NCBI GenBank assembly: GCA_021613375.1
Contig: CM038716.1
Location: 16,748,024 to 16,812,023 of the forward strand
DNA from: Megaleporinus macrocephalus
Lineage: Eukaryota > Chordata > Actinopteri > Characiformes > Anostomidae
DNA: 64,000 nucleotides
Reading direction: 5' to 3'
This document shows positions 12,101-23,815 of the stretch, in pieces (position 1 is the stretch's first letter; every line of letters begins with the position of its first letter). The position numbers and the translations under genes are program-made. The notes beneath the pieces were generated by a model, which was not told where the DNA came from, did not search any database, and saw nothing but the letters and a program-made list of their open reading frames with translations.

Positions 12101-14152
12101 AAGGTCAGATATTGTTGAAACAAAAAGCTGGTTATAGTGCTATGGCTGAACGATGTATATCTGCAATGTAGGCCTTGGTGGTTTGAGTGTGCAGCATGGC
12201 TGTGTTATGCAAGTTGTCAGCTAATTACTGAGCCCTTTATGAGGTGTGCCAGTGCAGAGACACAAAAACACAAAACTAAGCAGAGACTATTACTGGGAGC
12301 CTCTGTTGGTCACTTGCTGGTAGGTCACTGCACTGTGTGGCATCTAAAAGGATTGTCTGGTCTTTTGCCTAATGTCAGGCTCATCTGTTGTCAGTGGGTA
12401 GTTATGCTATGCAGGCATGAAGCTGGACAATGGAAAAAAAAAAATCTGATGCAAGTCTCCACCAGAGAGAGCAATTCCACCACAGTGGGAGCCTGCGAGC
12501 ACAGGCCAGATTGTTTAAGCGTCACCAGCTTCCTTTTCTTCTCTCTCAATCAGCCGTGACAATCGCAAAGAATGCGATTCATCTGCTATCCACGGCCGAG
12601 GAGGAATGTAAGATCCTGGCACCAATTTCTCCGCTGATCTGGTCCCCTTCTGCCCAGCCAGACAAAGTGTCACATTGCATTAGATCTTGTACTGTCTGTC
12701 TTACTCACGTCTGTGCCCTGCCCAGGGGGAAGGAGTCAACAGAGAGAGAGAGAGAGAGAGAGAAAGAAAGAATGAGAGAAAGAAAGAGAGAAAGCTCTCT
12801 TTAAGCTGACCCCACCCTAGTATTCCTGCGTCATATACATGCTGAGAATTTGCCGAAGGCCACAGCAAATATTTGTTGCCTGAGTTGGAAATGGTCACAC
12901 CTGGGTAGTGGAAACAGAGCATATTCTGCTACAGGTCAAACAGCACAGGTGTTATTAGGCATCTCCTGCATATCCAGCCTTAGCTTTGCTCCTTTATCAT
13001 AGCATATTTTTGGGAATTATTTTTGGCCAAAAAAAGCTTTGTAGGTCTTTCCAAACAACAATAAAAGAAAACGGCTCATGCCATGGGGGCAATATTACAT
13101 CCACCCCAATAAACCTGGGGTACTTGTTTGTCAGATCAAAAAACTGTGACTATGTTGTTATCTAACAGGCAGCGATCAGGTTTGCAATATCATGATAATG
13201 AAAGGATGCAGACAACCTTGGAAACTCTGAAGCTGTGAAATTCCACTCTTTCAGGCATGTTGTGACATTCAGTGCACGTATGAAGAAGTGGGGCTTATTT
13301 GGGCTGCACGTGTAGTGTTTCCACTCAAAATAGGTGCTAAATATAATCTTACTTTCCAAGCCAAAGGGAGAGAAGCCTGCGTCACTGCGCCTGTCATGTC
13401 TAACTTGGTTTTCCTCACTCATGCACTGGTCTCCCATACTGCCATCTGCTGCCTGAGAAGATTACTGAGCAAGTCTTGAAGCAGTTTCAATAACCAGATG
13501 TGATATAAATTGGTTTGGAAACCATCTTAAACCCAAAAAAAGGGATTTGGGGATTAACTTGACAAGACACAGGCACTCCATGGTGTATCGCTTTCATAAT
13601 CCCAGTTGTGTAAACCGTTTTTGCGATTTGGTGTACTTGTCCGTCATTTTTAGGTGGTTTCGCAAACCTCAGTTATTTGGGCAGCAAGTTTAGCCGTTGA
13701 GGCCTGGCTTAGAGCTCACCGTTTCACACCATGAAAACCACAGCCAAGGATTTTAGAATAACAACGCTACCGCAGTACTCACCTCACTCAGTCTTTTAGT
13801 GATGGGAGCACAATGCCTTCCAAAAGCCTCACAGCAGGAGTCCTAAATGCAAGGCATGGCATAAAGAATAGCACATTAAAGAAACAGCAGCTCTCTCCTT
13901 TATGGAAGAACAGAGGAGCATAACTACTTCTACAAATAAAAGAGTCATAAATGTACTATTTTTTTTAACTAAAAGTAAGTGAGTACGCTTTTAGTTTACT
14001 TTCCATGTAGATATACTACACAGAATTATACTCAAGTATACTTGGCTTATACTGACAAGTATACGGAAACATTAGTTTGGCCTATACTTGTATTTGTCTA
14101 GGCTTATACATATACTTGTGGCCTGTACTTGTGATTATACTTTATTAAGTAG
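12101..14152. other. intergenic, no supported gene
   Basis: Contains the GA-rich run listed at 12739-12796. The stretch 12560-12690 is less AT-rich and could be conserved non-coding DNA. From about 13960 the sequence is rich in AGTATACTT-type words also seen at 15000-15130, suggesting a repeat that flanks the MITE at 14153. The 140- and 124-codon plus-strand frames (12137-12559, 12430-12804) show no domain. Confidence 0.5.
12739..12796. repeat. (GA)n/(GAAA)n microsatellite
   Basis: GAGA run passing into GAAAGAAAGAATGAGAGAAAG. Simple repeat. Confidence 0.9.
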
Positions 14153-14394
14153 ACCCAGATAGCAAATTTGATGTAGCTCAAACATATCAGGCATTTACTT
14201 GCGGCCCACATACTGCATGCTATAATAATGATGTAAATGACTGTGGTGTTAAAATGGCCCAGATCTGTTTTGGGACATGTGGTCCTAATGAGCTTTTTCA
14301 ACGTCAGCCAACGTTTTGACGTACAGGCTGTTTGCAAGTGCCATAATGGGCCAACAGTATTATTTCTTTGCCAAGAGCTGTATGCTACCTGGGT
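14153..14394. mobile_element. 242-bp MITE with 12-bp terminal inverted repeats
   Basis: Left end ACCCAGATAGCA, right end TGCTACCTGGGT, complementary at 11 of 12 positions. The interior has no coding potential worth calling; the 107-codon minus frame crossing it is accidental. It appears to sit inside the AGTATACTT-rich repeat. No clear target-site duplication. Confidence 0.6.
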
Positions 14395-16061
14395 ACTTTC
14401 ATAAACTACAAAATGGGATAGAAGCATATAAATAGTAAACTAATAGTACAGCTATATGTCTATATTTGGTATAGTTCACTGCAGGAGTCTACCAGTAGAC
14501 TAGCCTACTTAACTGACCAGCAATGATGCCGCAAGGTTGATGTTAACTAGTGGCTGATAACGTGACTATGACAATAACAACATGGATGACTCAGAGAAGA
14601 CAAGTGAGAAGCCCAGTGATTTCCGGTCCCTAACTCCAGTTTCTTGAAGACTAGCAATGTGATTCAGGGCTCGATGCAAAGGTCACGTCACACTCTACTG
14701 ACCTGTGGAATTTGGCTTTGTCATGGAATTTTAAAGTGGCTTGTTGCAAAGCATTTGGTCTCCTGCGGTTTTATGCAAGATGTTATCAGCAAATAGTCGT
14801 TGTTGAGATTAATTATATGACTGTCGACTGTGCAACTCAGTATAGTTCACTGTATAGTTGCTTAGATGTAAACTAGTTGTGTACTTAAAGTTTAATACTC
14901 TAACACCTAAAGACAGGACTGGCTAGAAGGCTGGTGGAAAGAGAGTTGAGACCAGAACTGGAAAGGTTTAACTCTACAATTAACTAGGAATACCAGGAAT
15001 ACCAAGAATACTCCCAAGAATTATTAAATTTGAACACTTACAAGTATATTACTAGTACATTGATACAGTAACACTTACTAAATAAATCATCATAGGGACA
15101 TATACTTTAACTTCACTTAAGTTTACTTAATAAAATAATTGGTTGGAAATTGGTGGAAAACACATGAGATGTCTTTTCTACATTGTGGAAAATGGTAAAG
15201 TACTGAATTTGCATTTGACACACTGAAAAACAAGGTGAACAAAACATGCCAGCTTTAGCAATTAAAGTGTATTTAAAGTATTAAAATTACACTCTGCCAC
15301 TGTAAATATTCATTTATCTGAGTAAAGTAATTATATAACTAGGCCTCAGCTGTTGACTTGTTGACAAATCCGGTTGGGCTCATTAGTTTATCACCAGTCA
15401 GTCCATCCTTTCCCTCAATTGCAGGAGTGTCCAGTTTTATTCACGAAGGCTGGTATGGCTGCAGGTTAGTTTTAAACATGCAGGGGGATACCTCATTTAA
15501 TCAGCTAGTATTCTTATTTAATCAGTTAGTATCAGATTTCAACTGTTTTTTATGTGTATGGCTGCTTCTTGACAGGACAACCTGCAACCACCCCCAAAGC
15601 TCCTAGATTACCCACTAGATGGCACTACTGGAGTTTCACAGATTTCATAAGACTGCTTTTATATTATTTGCATCTTCAACTATATTTTTAACAATATGAT
15701 CTATTCAGCCCATTCCTGCTTCAAGTTTGCTCAAACTGCCGTCTGAAAGGAGGGTGCAAAGAATCAGTCAAAGTAACTTCAAAGTAACGACAGTTTGCGT
15801 TTTGTGGTGTTAATGAGCTCTCAGTGGAACAGGCAGTGGAATATGAAAGTAAGTAATCGCTTCCTATTAGGAGTTGAGGGAACGTTTCCTCAAATCAATT
15901 GAGACTTAACAATTATCTTTTAAAGAGAAGCATGCCGTGGGCTTGCTTCAAAGGGCAATTCAATTACAACAATCAAATTAGTGTGTTGATTTCAAAGATC
16001 TGTTCTTTCTCAGGGTCCTATTGGCCTACTGGAAGCACACACTGAACATGTGTTATTAACT
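14395..16061. other. intergenic, no supported gene
   Basis: AT-rich. 14440-15130 holds scattered TATACTT / AAGTATA words continuing the repeat around the MITE at 14153, including the tandem phrase AATACCAGGAATACCAAGAATAC near 14988. Nothing else recognised. Confidence 0.45.
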
Positions 16062-16606
16062 AAATACCATGCACAAGTCTGAGACCACCCTTTATTTAAT
16101 TACCAGCCAAAACAGCCATTAAGTGTGAGTTATTCATTTTCAGGAGATGTTTTAGAAAGAGTAGATAGATGATCCACTTACATGTGGAGGGCAGTCAGAA
16201 TAAAACAAGTGAAAAACAGGAGTTTTTTTTCCAAATGAAAACTTTCCAATGATTCAGAGAAAGATACAAAGACTAATAACCATGGAAGGCCTGGTAGACC
16301 ACCAAAACTGTCCCCATCAGATAAACAGTACTTTCATCCAAAGCCCCATTCCAAATCCAGTGTCCCTGGTTTCAGGAGTTTCTGTCCATCCTTTCAATGC
16401 AAACAACTTCTAAGACTGAACTTTGGAGGTGTGGAAAAATATCCCTGCAGATTTCTATAGAAAGCTAAAAAGAAGACTCCTAAAAATAACTGATGATAAA
16501 GGAAACAGTGGAAACACCAAATACTGAATATATGCAGTTGTTGAGGCTGTTTTGACTGGACATTATATAAATGTATGATGGTCCATGACTTTTGCACATT
16601 ACTATA
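16062..16606 (+). mobile_element. Tc1/mariner-like deletion derivative, copy 1
   Basis: Left end TGCACAAGTCTGAGACCACC is mirrored by the right end GGTCCATGACTTTTGCACA, i.e. degenerate terminal inverted repeats. The interior at about 16284-16330 reads RPGRPPKLSPSDKQ in plus-strand translation, the GRPR-type linker of Tc1 transposases; the catalytic part is missing and the frame is broken. A second copy in opposite orientation lies at 45690-46175 and shares GACCACCAAAACTGTC and the TTTATTTAATTnCCAGCC terminal stretch. Confidence 0.75.
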
Positions 16607-16740
16607 CGCTGTCATTACTGCAAACTACATTTCTATCTGCATACATAACATCTGCTAATGCTGCATCATTTGCCACAGCAGTAATGGTGCTCTAATGCAA
16701 AACCCTACAGTCGTTTAGAAGACAGCATGTACGGGTTGCA

Positions 16741-16970
16741 TGCAAAACTTTGTGTGCTCCTGGTCAAATGACATTTTGTTGATTTTCTCTGTAAAAAGAA
16801 GTAAAAACATCTTCAACAGAGAACACATTTGTGCACTTTTTACTCCAAAATCACTGTTTATTCGCTGAATTCACAACAGAGAACACTGAATGTGGCTTGT
16901 GCAAAAGTGATGGCACATCTTGTATGTTGAAAATCGACAAAACATTTGACCAGCAATCTTCAAATACAGT
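16741..16970. mobile_element. inverted-repeat element (MITE-like)
   Basis: CTGGTCAAATGACATTTTGTTGATTTTC near 16757-16787 is matched in reverse by GAAAATCGACAAAACATTTGACCAG at about 16929-16953. An inner pair (CAACAGAGAACAC at 16815 and 16875) is a direct repeat. Total about 230 bp, non-coding. The family is unnamed; ends approximate. Confidence 0.6.
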
Positions 16971-18082
16971 AAAGAGCTATAGCCAATAGCTGGGTGGGTA
17001 AAGAATCCTCTTTGCTCCTCCACAGCTCCCTCTCAGAACATATATCTAAGAGAGAATCTGCGGAGACTGTCACATCGAATCAGAGGCCCACACACTCACT
17101 CTGCTCTGGCTGCTGGCTAGAGCTATAATAGGAACTATCCAATTAAAAAAAACAAAAAGTTTGATCATGACCACAGTGGCAGGACAAAAAGTCACCTAAT
17201 GCTTTGCAGTTATGTAATATTAAAATATTATACTACATCTGCTTTCTACATTATATATCTCCACAAACAAGTTACAATATACATTCTTGAGATAAATGAC
17301 ACTCAAGTATTTAATGTCAGATATTTGTTTTTTTATTAATGTGCTTCACCAAGCATGTAGATAAATTAACAACTAACACGGATTGGACAGAAAAACAACT
17401 GTATTACAAATAGTGAGAATTAAATAAAAAAAGGCTGGAATACCATCCAGCATTTGAGTTTTCAGTGATAAATCACAAGTTAGTTCCACCCACTGCAACT
17501 ATTACCCTGCAAACCTCTGTGTGGTATACAAAAAATCCCCAGCAGTTCAGACCACTACACACATATGACATACACTATATCATACATCAAAGGGACCAAT
17601 ATAAATATCCTGCCAGGCTCCAAAGATAGTACATTTCAGCTCATCACAGTCCATATTTCAACTTCCAGGGGCCTCTCTTCCAGACGCCCTTATGGTAACT
17701 TTGTGTCTAGGTCTTTGGGAGCTGCTTTGTTTATCATTTTACGTGCAAGATTTTTTAAAGGCAGTGAGACCGTCACAAACATCTGGAGACCTCCAGACAA
17801 ACATAAGTAATGAGGGAATGAGATACTGGAAGCACCACTGTAAAAACCTGTCTTTTATTTACATGACCACTTTGTAAATTATGGAATGAAGTGCCCAAGA
17901 CATCCAAAAAAAATCCTTTGGTGTAGATGGTTGTATATCTGCAAAACCAAAATGGTTATCATCCAACATCTCCTCAAACCAAATCTCTAACACAGACATA
18001 GAATGATCTGATTGTCATTGCACTATTGGTCCACAGCTTTTCTCCAAACCCCTATTCTGAGCCTGAGAGACATCAGCACTCA
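16971..18082. other. intergenic DNA and abhd15 3' flank
   Basis: AT-rich; includes the presumed abhd15 3' UTR (from 18082 down to about 17840) and candidate poly(A) signal. Nothing else recognised. Plus-strand frames 17565-17810 and 18026-18349 are accidental; the latter is antisense to abhd15 exon 3. Confidence 0.5.
17854..17859 (-). terminator. abhd15: candidate abhd15 polyadenylation signal
   Basis: AATAAA on the minus strand (TTTATT on plus), about 224 bp after the stop codon and the nearest such hexamer. A second one lies near 17332-17337. A GT-rich downstream element was not clearly identified, so the 3' end is a guess. Confidence 0.4.
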
Positions 18083-18632
18083 TCATCTGGTGTAGGACCT
18101 TTGCCAGTTGTAGATGGCATGGATGTTGTGAGAGCAGGTAGGCAGCTTCTTGCAGGTGCTTACGCTGCGATGGCGGAAGGTCTTCCCAGTTCCGCCAAGC
18201 CCTCTTCGTCTAGCCGCCTGCTTGGCCCGTTCCTCAGCAGCAAAGAAGTCTGTGGTGGCCCTAAAGAACTCCAGAAGAGCTTGGTGACTCCAGAGCACAG
18301 GGCCTTCCCCAGGGAAGGAGAAGCCACAGTGACCTCCATGGGTGGTTAGCAGCAGGAAGAAGTGAGGGTTGCTCTCGAAGAGCTCCAGGGTCAGCGTGGC
18401 TTGAGGTTCGCCACGTACAGGATCGTCCCGGCTGCACACACAAAGCACAGGGATGGCCACCTCGTCCACATCCCTCAATGGGTCATTCCGCTCCCAGTAG
18501 GCCTCCCAGGCCCCCTCCACCTGCGCCCCCTTCAGGCCAGCCTGGCAGAACAGCACCTCCTCCATGGCTCTCAGTGAGCTGCTGGAGAACAGGCTCTCAG
18601 TGTGGATCAGCTCACCCAGCACTGTTCTGTAC
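18083..18632 (-). CDS. abhd15: abhd15 exon 3 (last coding exon, residues 271-453)
   Basis: 550 bp. The first base completes the AGG codon for Arg271, then YRTVLGELI follows. It carries the DPLRDVDE segment, the acid DDP (340-342) and the histidine motif HGGHCGF (369-375), so both C-terminal members of an alpha/beta-hydrolase triad are kept. The tail is basic (AARRRGLGG) and ends NWQRSYTR, then TGA at 18085-18083, followed directly by a second TGA. The minus-strand frame remains open upstream to about 18850, but that part is intron 2. Confidence 0.95.
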
Positions 18633-21600
18633 CTGCAGAAAAGTTCAAACACTATCAGCAACAATTTCATCCTGAGGAGAAGCAGGCCACCCTGTTCAGC
18701 ATCATTTTGAAATATGGTCTTGAGCTCGCAAACTGCCCAGACGCAGAAATCAATGCGGCTGGATAAACATTGTTGGTTATGACGGAAACTATCGTATTTC
18801 AATTTAAAGAGCTTCAGGTTAATGTTTCGGCATAATGGCTTTTGGAACATTCATCTTCTTGCACGATAAGGTCACATCTCGAAAATGGTTGCACTTCAGT
18901 TCATACCACGTCTTTACTTTCACTTTGAACTAAATAAACATTATTACAATAATTACACATTTACATGTTTCTCCTGAGGTTGTACCACCTGACATGGCCT
19001 GACACGCCTGCTTGGCCCATTTGGTGGTCTTATCCAAAAATTTTTAAACTACTAATGACCTCGGCATTGCAGTATTAAAGTCATTTGGACTCTTCTTTAT
19101 GGTACAATACAGTAGCCCGTCTTTCGTAAAAGCATGTCCAAATAAAAGACATAAGACAAAACTTCCATGAGCACTTATTATTCAACATGTTTTTATTGTA
19201 AATCATGCTGGACTATTTTATTTACATATAACTAAATTAACTTAATGTGCTTTAATGGTTATGTAATGGTTGGAGAGCTGCACCATATTTAAACTCTGAG
19301 GCAAAAAGAAAATTAAATTAATTAAAAAAAAATAACTGATGTGGTGACAATAATATTTGACTTTTTTAAAGCAGATAAAGACCTCAAAGTGAGAGGTGTC
19401 CTGGAAGACACATCCTCCACAAAGCACGGATTGTTAAAAACTGTGTTACAACTAAGCCTCCAAAAGTAAACCGATGAAATAGAAGCAATTTATTTTTTAT
19501 GAATTGTGTTTTGCAACAATTTACCAGATACTTCAGCAACTGTTCAACTGGCTGCTCCATCTGTTACAATTCACAGTCCTACAGGGCTAATAAACGCTTG
19601 CACATTAGCAAAATCCAAATGTTTCATGTTGTGCCGCACTCTTCCCTACATAGTGTGATGTAATCAGAACTGACACACTCACACTCAGACCGTAAAGAGA
19701 AATCCCTGCATAACAAATAAAAACCCTCTTTTAACTGTACCTGCTGAGGCAGATCTTCTGGTAGAGCAGGAGAGCCCAGTTGAAGGGCCAGGTGGGACCA
19801 CTCTCGAACCAGCTCTGGCAGCGGAAGATGGGGGACAGGCAGGCGGCGGCAGTCACATAGCTGGAGGAGCCGCACTCCCCCAGGTATGACAGAAGGAGGC
19901 CTGAGCCGGTGCTCTCACTCACAGCATAAAGACGACCCGCCGGCTGCCGGTAACGGATGTAGCGAACCGCCTCCCTCAGATCGGCCGGGTCACCGAACTG
20001 CTGCAGTTTAACGGTGCTGAGGGGAGTGCCGTTCTGACTGCGGCGGTTAAAGACCACGGGGAGGTAGCCATGACTCAGAGCCGCCTCACAGAGCTACGTA
20101 GAAAAACACACACACACCATCACATGCCAATCACAGCAGACAACGGGTCAAATGGGCAACAACAGATGTGAGAACAGATGTGTCATGACCCTCTTCCAGT
20201 TTTTCAACGAGTTCACAGCCTTGAAAAAACAAATATTCGCCTTTATGAAGTATGTATCCATTTTCTAAAGCGCTCCGTTTCGTTTTGAAGCGCGTGTCAG
20301 TGACCCAGATCTTTCTGAAATAAGCAAACCAGCAGGCCATGTAATTGTAGCTGATGCCGCTTAGTACTTTTCCCCTTTTGAACGTCAGGCCCATGTGGAA
20401 TTCTGTTGTGGGGTCTCAGGACATGGAGAAAACCAGCCGGGCTGCCTTTCTCCACATTCCACACATGTTCGAGGAGTCTTCATACGCAGGCTTTCACTCT
20501 GGAAGTTAGACTAAGGCCAAGTACCAGACTATACTCCACCTGCTTACAACATTACAAGAGTAGAAACAGTGTTTTTACTCCAAGACACAATAGCTTAGAG
20601 TTTTTGCTTTGTGTAGTCAAACAAGAACAATTCATATGCATAACTTGCAGGCTCTGGTCTCCTGACCTCTTTCTGACCCTTATCATATTCATTAAATATG
20701 CAGCGTCAGAGTAAATGTCAAAGGGCGTGACTGGAATTTACACAGCGTCCAATGTGAAATAATGAGTTACAGCAGAAACATTCTCTCTCTCTAATGTATT
20801 CAGAGTGTTGGTCAATGTACGTGCCACTGCAGCACACATGGCGAAGCAATGTGCCAGTGTGCACGTCAGCAAATGAGAACAGTTAAAGAAATGGGTACCC
20901 ATTACCCTGAGGTCAGGGGGCGTAATCTCTGCTCCAATTCCACCAGCGAAAAACTCCTTCTTGGATAGCAGAGTCAACTCAATAAAGCACTCAGACTTAT
21001 GGACTATCGATCAAATAACACTCAGTGTAACGCACAAATGCACCAGCATTTTTTCAAAAGGCTTCTTCACTGTCGGTTTTCAGGTATCATATGATTTACT
21101 GTTATGCCTAAAATAGCTTTTATCTTTGGGTGACAGGATCAAATACTGCAATGAAAGCAAGGCTTTTACTTGGTGGCATTCATAATCATCTACTGAATGA
21201 AATAGTCAAATACAATGAAAGTCATTCATAGCCTTGCAGTGAATTGAATAACCACCATTAAATAACTATGAGCAATTACCAAGTCAAGCAACAGGATTTT
21301 TCTAGTATCATCATTATTTGATTATCATGTCTAAAAATAAATGCTATAGTCTTTCAAGGAAGCACTACAAACCAAGCAAATAAGATGTTTTTGTTGTTGT
21401 TGTTGTTGTTGTCCATTGTAGGAACAAAGAAGTACTTTCAACTATCTGATCTGATTTGATGATAACTGGCTTAGTGTTACACTGGTAAAAATACCCAGTC
21501 ACAATTTTTTCTGTGGGCCCTCATTACAGCACACTGAGCACTAATCAAGAAATAGGGCAGCGCTTTCATTGGAAAAGAAATACTCCATGTGCTGTGCGAG

Positions 21601-22836
21601 TCAGTGACTGCGACACCCCTCTGGCAGCACCGCTGTGCCCCACTCTCATGAGAGAAGCTTAATTGGCCTGACACCTTGGTGCAATGGTGACAGAAACGCC
21701 CAGGCACTGCATGGCAGAGGCATCATCCTCATTATGCTCCTCTCTACCGTGTGCCGAGCACCAGCACATTTAATTTCTTTTGTGGAAGGCTGTGAGGCAG
21801 ACTTTGCTGCAGACTGAGGCTTTATGATTGAAGTGAGGTGCAGATGCCTAAAACAAAATGACTTTAAGCCAGACGGTGTGAATCAGGAGCACCGGGGGAA
21901 ATAAAACTGTATACAGAATGGTCTCCACATCTTGGTAAAAATGAACAGACAGAAGTTATATAACAGACTGCAGCTGGATAGCTCTGTATGTATGGGCTGA
22001 AGATTTTGCAAACTGTACCCAATGCTATTAAGATACAATATCACAAATCCTTTTCTAACACAAGCATTTCTACAAACGCTCTTTTCTGTGCATGCATTTT
22101 GACTGACTGCACTAATTTTGCTGTCTTGTCTGTTGCACTGTCACACATGACGTTCTGCCCTGTTTGCCAGATGTTGATTTGGTAAACAAAACATAGTCAA
22201 AGCCATATGAAAGAGCTATTCAGCTCTGCCTTAGCTTCTACCACACAGACAGTAATCAACTTACAGGCTCCATCACCTACTCTGACACATTTTGGAGAAA
22301 ATTTACCACAGGTTTGGAAGGGGGAAGGGGGGTGGGAGACTTGTGCTGCAACAGAGCTCCAGTATCTCCATTATTACCTTCAGTACATTTCTGGTGATCT
22401 TCCCAAAAGAGTTAGGGATGATCAGGAGAATAGGGCTGCTGGAATTACTGGAAGTCCTCCTCCTCTTGTGATGTGTCCCACTACCAACAGCCCAGTCCAG
22501 AGCCACCAGTCCGTCGTCGCTGAGCTGCAAATGGTCTCGGACGAAATGGACGGTGGACTCGTGCGGCCACAGAGCACCAAACACGGTCTGTAAAGAGGGG
22601 ACGCTCCGCCAGCTCCACGCTGGGATCGAGTCGGGTTTGCTGAAGCTCTTGCAGTGCTGAAGCAGGTAGTTGGCCAGTGCGGAGGGCTTGCAGATGAACG
22701 CCAGTGGCGGCAGAGCTGCTCCTCCTGCACCTGGACCCTCGCTGTCTGAAGTACAAGACTCCACTAAGCGCTTCAACACCGGCCAGGCTGTGACCACCAG
22801 GACGAGAATGCACACAGCGCCCATCCATTCCAGCAT
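18083..22836 (-). CDS. abhd15: abhd15, alpha/beta-hydrolase domain protein 15 (3 exons)
   Basis: Spliced gene: 22836-22378, 20093-19741 and 18632-18083 join in frame to 453 aa (mammalian ABHD15 is about 460-470). Visible in order: an N-terminal hydrophobic helix (residues about 6-21, a likely membrane anchor); KPSALANYLL (50-59); DDGLVALDW (107-115); PNSFGKITRNVL (141-152, oxyanion-side strand); QQFGDPADLREAV (184-196); a nucleophile-elbow region AVSESTGSG (210-218); YWERNDPLRDVDE (316-328); CSRDDPV (337-343, acid); HGGHCGF (369-375, histidine); and C-terminal NWQRSYTR. These match the ABHD15 family as I remember it, including the shared SYLGECGSSSYVT segment. In mammals ABHD15 is an insulin-responsive adipose protein that binds PDE3B and restrains lipolysis; whether it is an active hydrolase is unsettled. 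The first in-frame ATG follows an in-frame TAG at 22887-22885. Both introns are GT-AG. No disabling change is seen. No other gene is visible nearby, so synteny gives no help. Confidence 0.95.
18633..19740 (-). other. abhd15: abhd15 intron 2
   Basis: 1108 bp, donor GTACAG, acceptor TTTTCTGCAG. Because intron and exon 3 both begin GTACAG, a read aligner could slide here, but only this junction is a standard GT-AG site. Sequence is AT-rich; no recognised repeat or gene is seen in it. Confidence 0.9.
19741..20093 (-). CDS. abhd15: abhd15 exon 2 (residues 154-270 plus two bases of 271)
   Basis: 353 bp. Acceptor TAG at 20096-20094; the first codons read LCEAALSHGYLPVVFNRR, which continues NVLK from exon 1 exactly as the family sequence runs. 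Contains QQFGDPADL, the elbow region AVSESTGSGLLLSYLGE and YQKICLS. It ends in AG before the donor GTACAG (19740-19735), giving a phase-2 intron. Reading on without splicing would stop after three codons. Confidence 0.94.
20094..22377 (-). other. abhd15: abhd15 intron 1
   Basis: 2284 bp, donor GTAATA, acceptor CTACGTAG. It contains a (TTG)n run near 21384-21411. It also has a higher-complexity, less AT-rich block at about 21440-21830 that looks like conserved non-coding DNA, though conservation cannot be tested here. The rest is AT-rich with no recognised repeat. Open frames inside it (20131-20394 minus, 20406-20714 plus and others) have no family signature. Confidence 0.9.
21384..21411. repeat. 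(TTG)n microsatellite in abhd15 intron 1
   Basis: About eight TTG units in tandem. Simple repeat. Confidence 0.9.
22378..22836 (-). CDS. abhd15: abhd15 exon 1 (coding part, residues 1-153)
   Basis: Begins at the ATG at 22836-22834 and ends in a complete AAG codon followed by the donor GTAATA (22377 downward), so intron 1 is phase 0. It encodes the membrane-anchor helix, a low-complexity Gly/Ala/Pro linker (residues 33-44) and the first beta strands of the hydrolase fold up to PNSFGKITRNVLK. The 5' UTR boundary cannot be placed. Two other minus-strand open frames overlap this exon (22422-22730 and 22481-22861). They show no family similarity and are shadows. Confidence 0.93.
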
Positions 22837-23092
22837 TTGAACGACTTCTAGTAGAAGACAATGAAGAGCAGAAGACGGAGGAGGCTAAAAAACAGAAGAC
22901 TCCGGGTCCATACTGCTGCTGAACATCTGAACAGCTGAGAGAAAGAGGGACCGTCCAAAGTTCACTGTAGTTTTACACACCGATGCCTCTGGCTCCGTTC
23001 ACAGCCTCCAGGATTAGTCATTTCTGGAGAAAGGATGTGTAATCCACGACTGGGTCCAGCACAGCTCAGACTAAAGCAGCTCCGCGTCCTGT

Positions 23093-23106
23093 ATTGGCGC
23101 CATTGG
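23093..23106 (-). promoter_or_regulatory. two CCAAT boxes upstream of abhd15
   Basis: On the minus strand the sequence reads CCCAATGGCGCCAATAC: two CCAAT pentamers 9 bp apart in the gene's orientation, 257-270 bp upstream of the ATG, in a locally GC-rich stretch. This is typical of NF-Y-bound teleost promoters. No good TATA box lies at a suitable distance. Transcription start not determined. Confidence 0.45.
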
Positions 23107-23146
23107 GTTTTCAAATAAAGCGCTGCTGTGAGCCGCTGCCTCTGAG

Positions 23147-23328
<182 letters not shown>

Positions 23329-23758
23329 ACCTTTTTAGAGGCAGCAGCTGCAGCAGGCGCTGTGCTGTGCTGTGCAGGCAGTTCCTCCAGCCCGCAGCGC
23401 GAGGAGGAATAATTCACGTATAATAGTCCGTATAATTCAGTCACCGTGACATGCAGCTACTGTGTGCCCCATCAGGTCTGCGTTTATTTTGATGAATAGT
23501 ATCCAGAGCTGGACTACAGCAGCTGGAATCATCTCAGTAGAGAATGAACTCCCACAGGACCGGACAGAGTAGTGTCGATTCACTATACGATTCACAATTC
23601 ATTTACGATTACATGCACTTCATAGTTCGATCATAATCGGATTTCTATAGTTATCCGATTTTTGAATGCATGTTAGCATCTCAACTTGTATAATGATTTT
23701 TTTTACCAACAGCTTTACTGTGATTTAGTGCATTATTTTGTCTGCTGGTCAACAGCTC

Positions 23759-23815
23759 TATATATATATATATATATATATATATTTAAGTTTTTTAAAG
23801 CATGCTATCCATACA

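Noticed and set aside
12137..12804. Two overlapping plus-strand frames of 140 and 124 codons
   Set aside because: No domain; the second ends in the GA microsatellite.
18026..18349. 107-codon plus-strand frame antisense to abhd15 exon 3
   Set aside because: Shadow of the GC-richer abhd15 coding sequence in the other strand.
22481..22861. 126-codon minus-strand frame starting upstream of the abhd15 ATG
   Set aside because: Alternative frame over exon 1 without family similarity; the 22836 frame carries the ABHD15 motifs.
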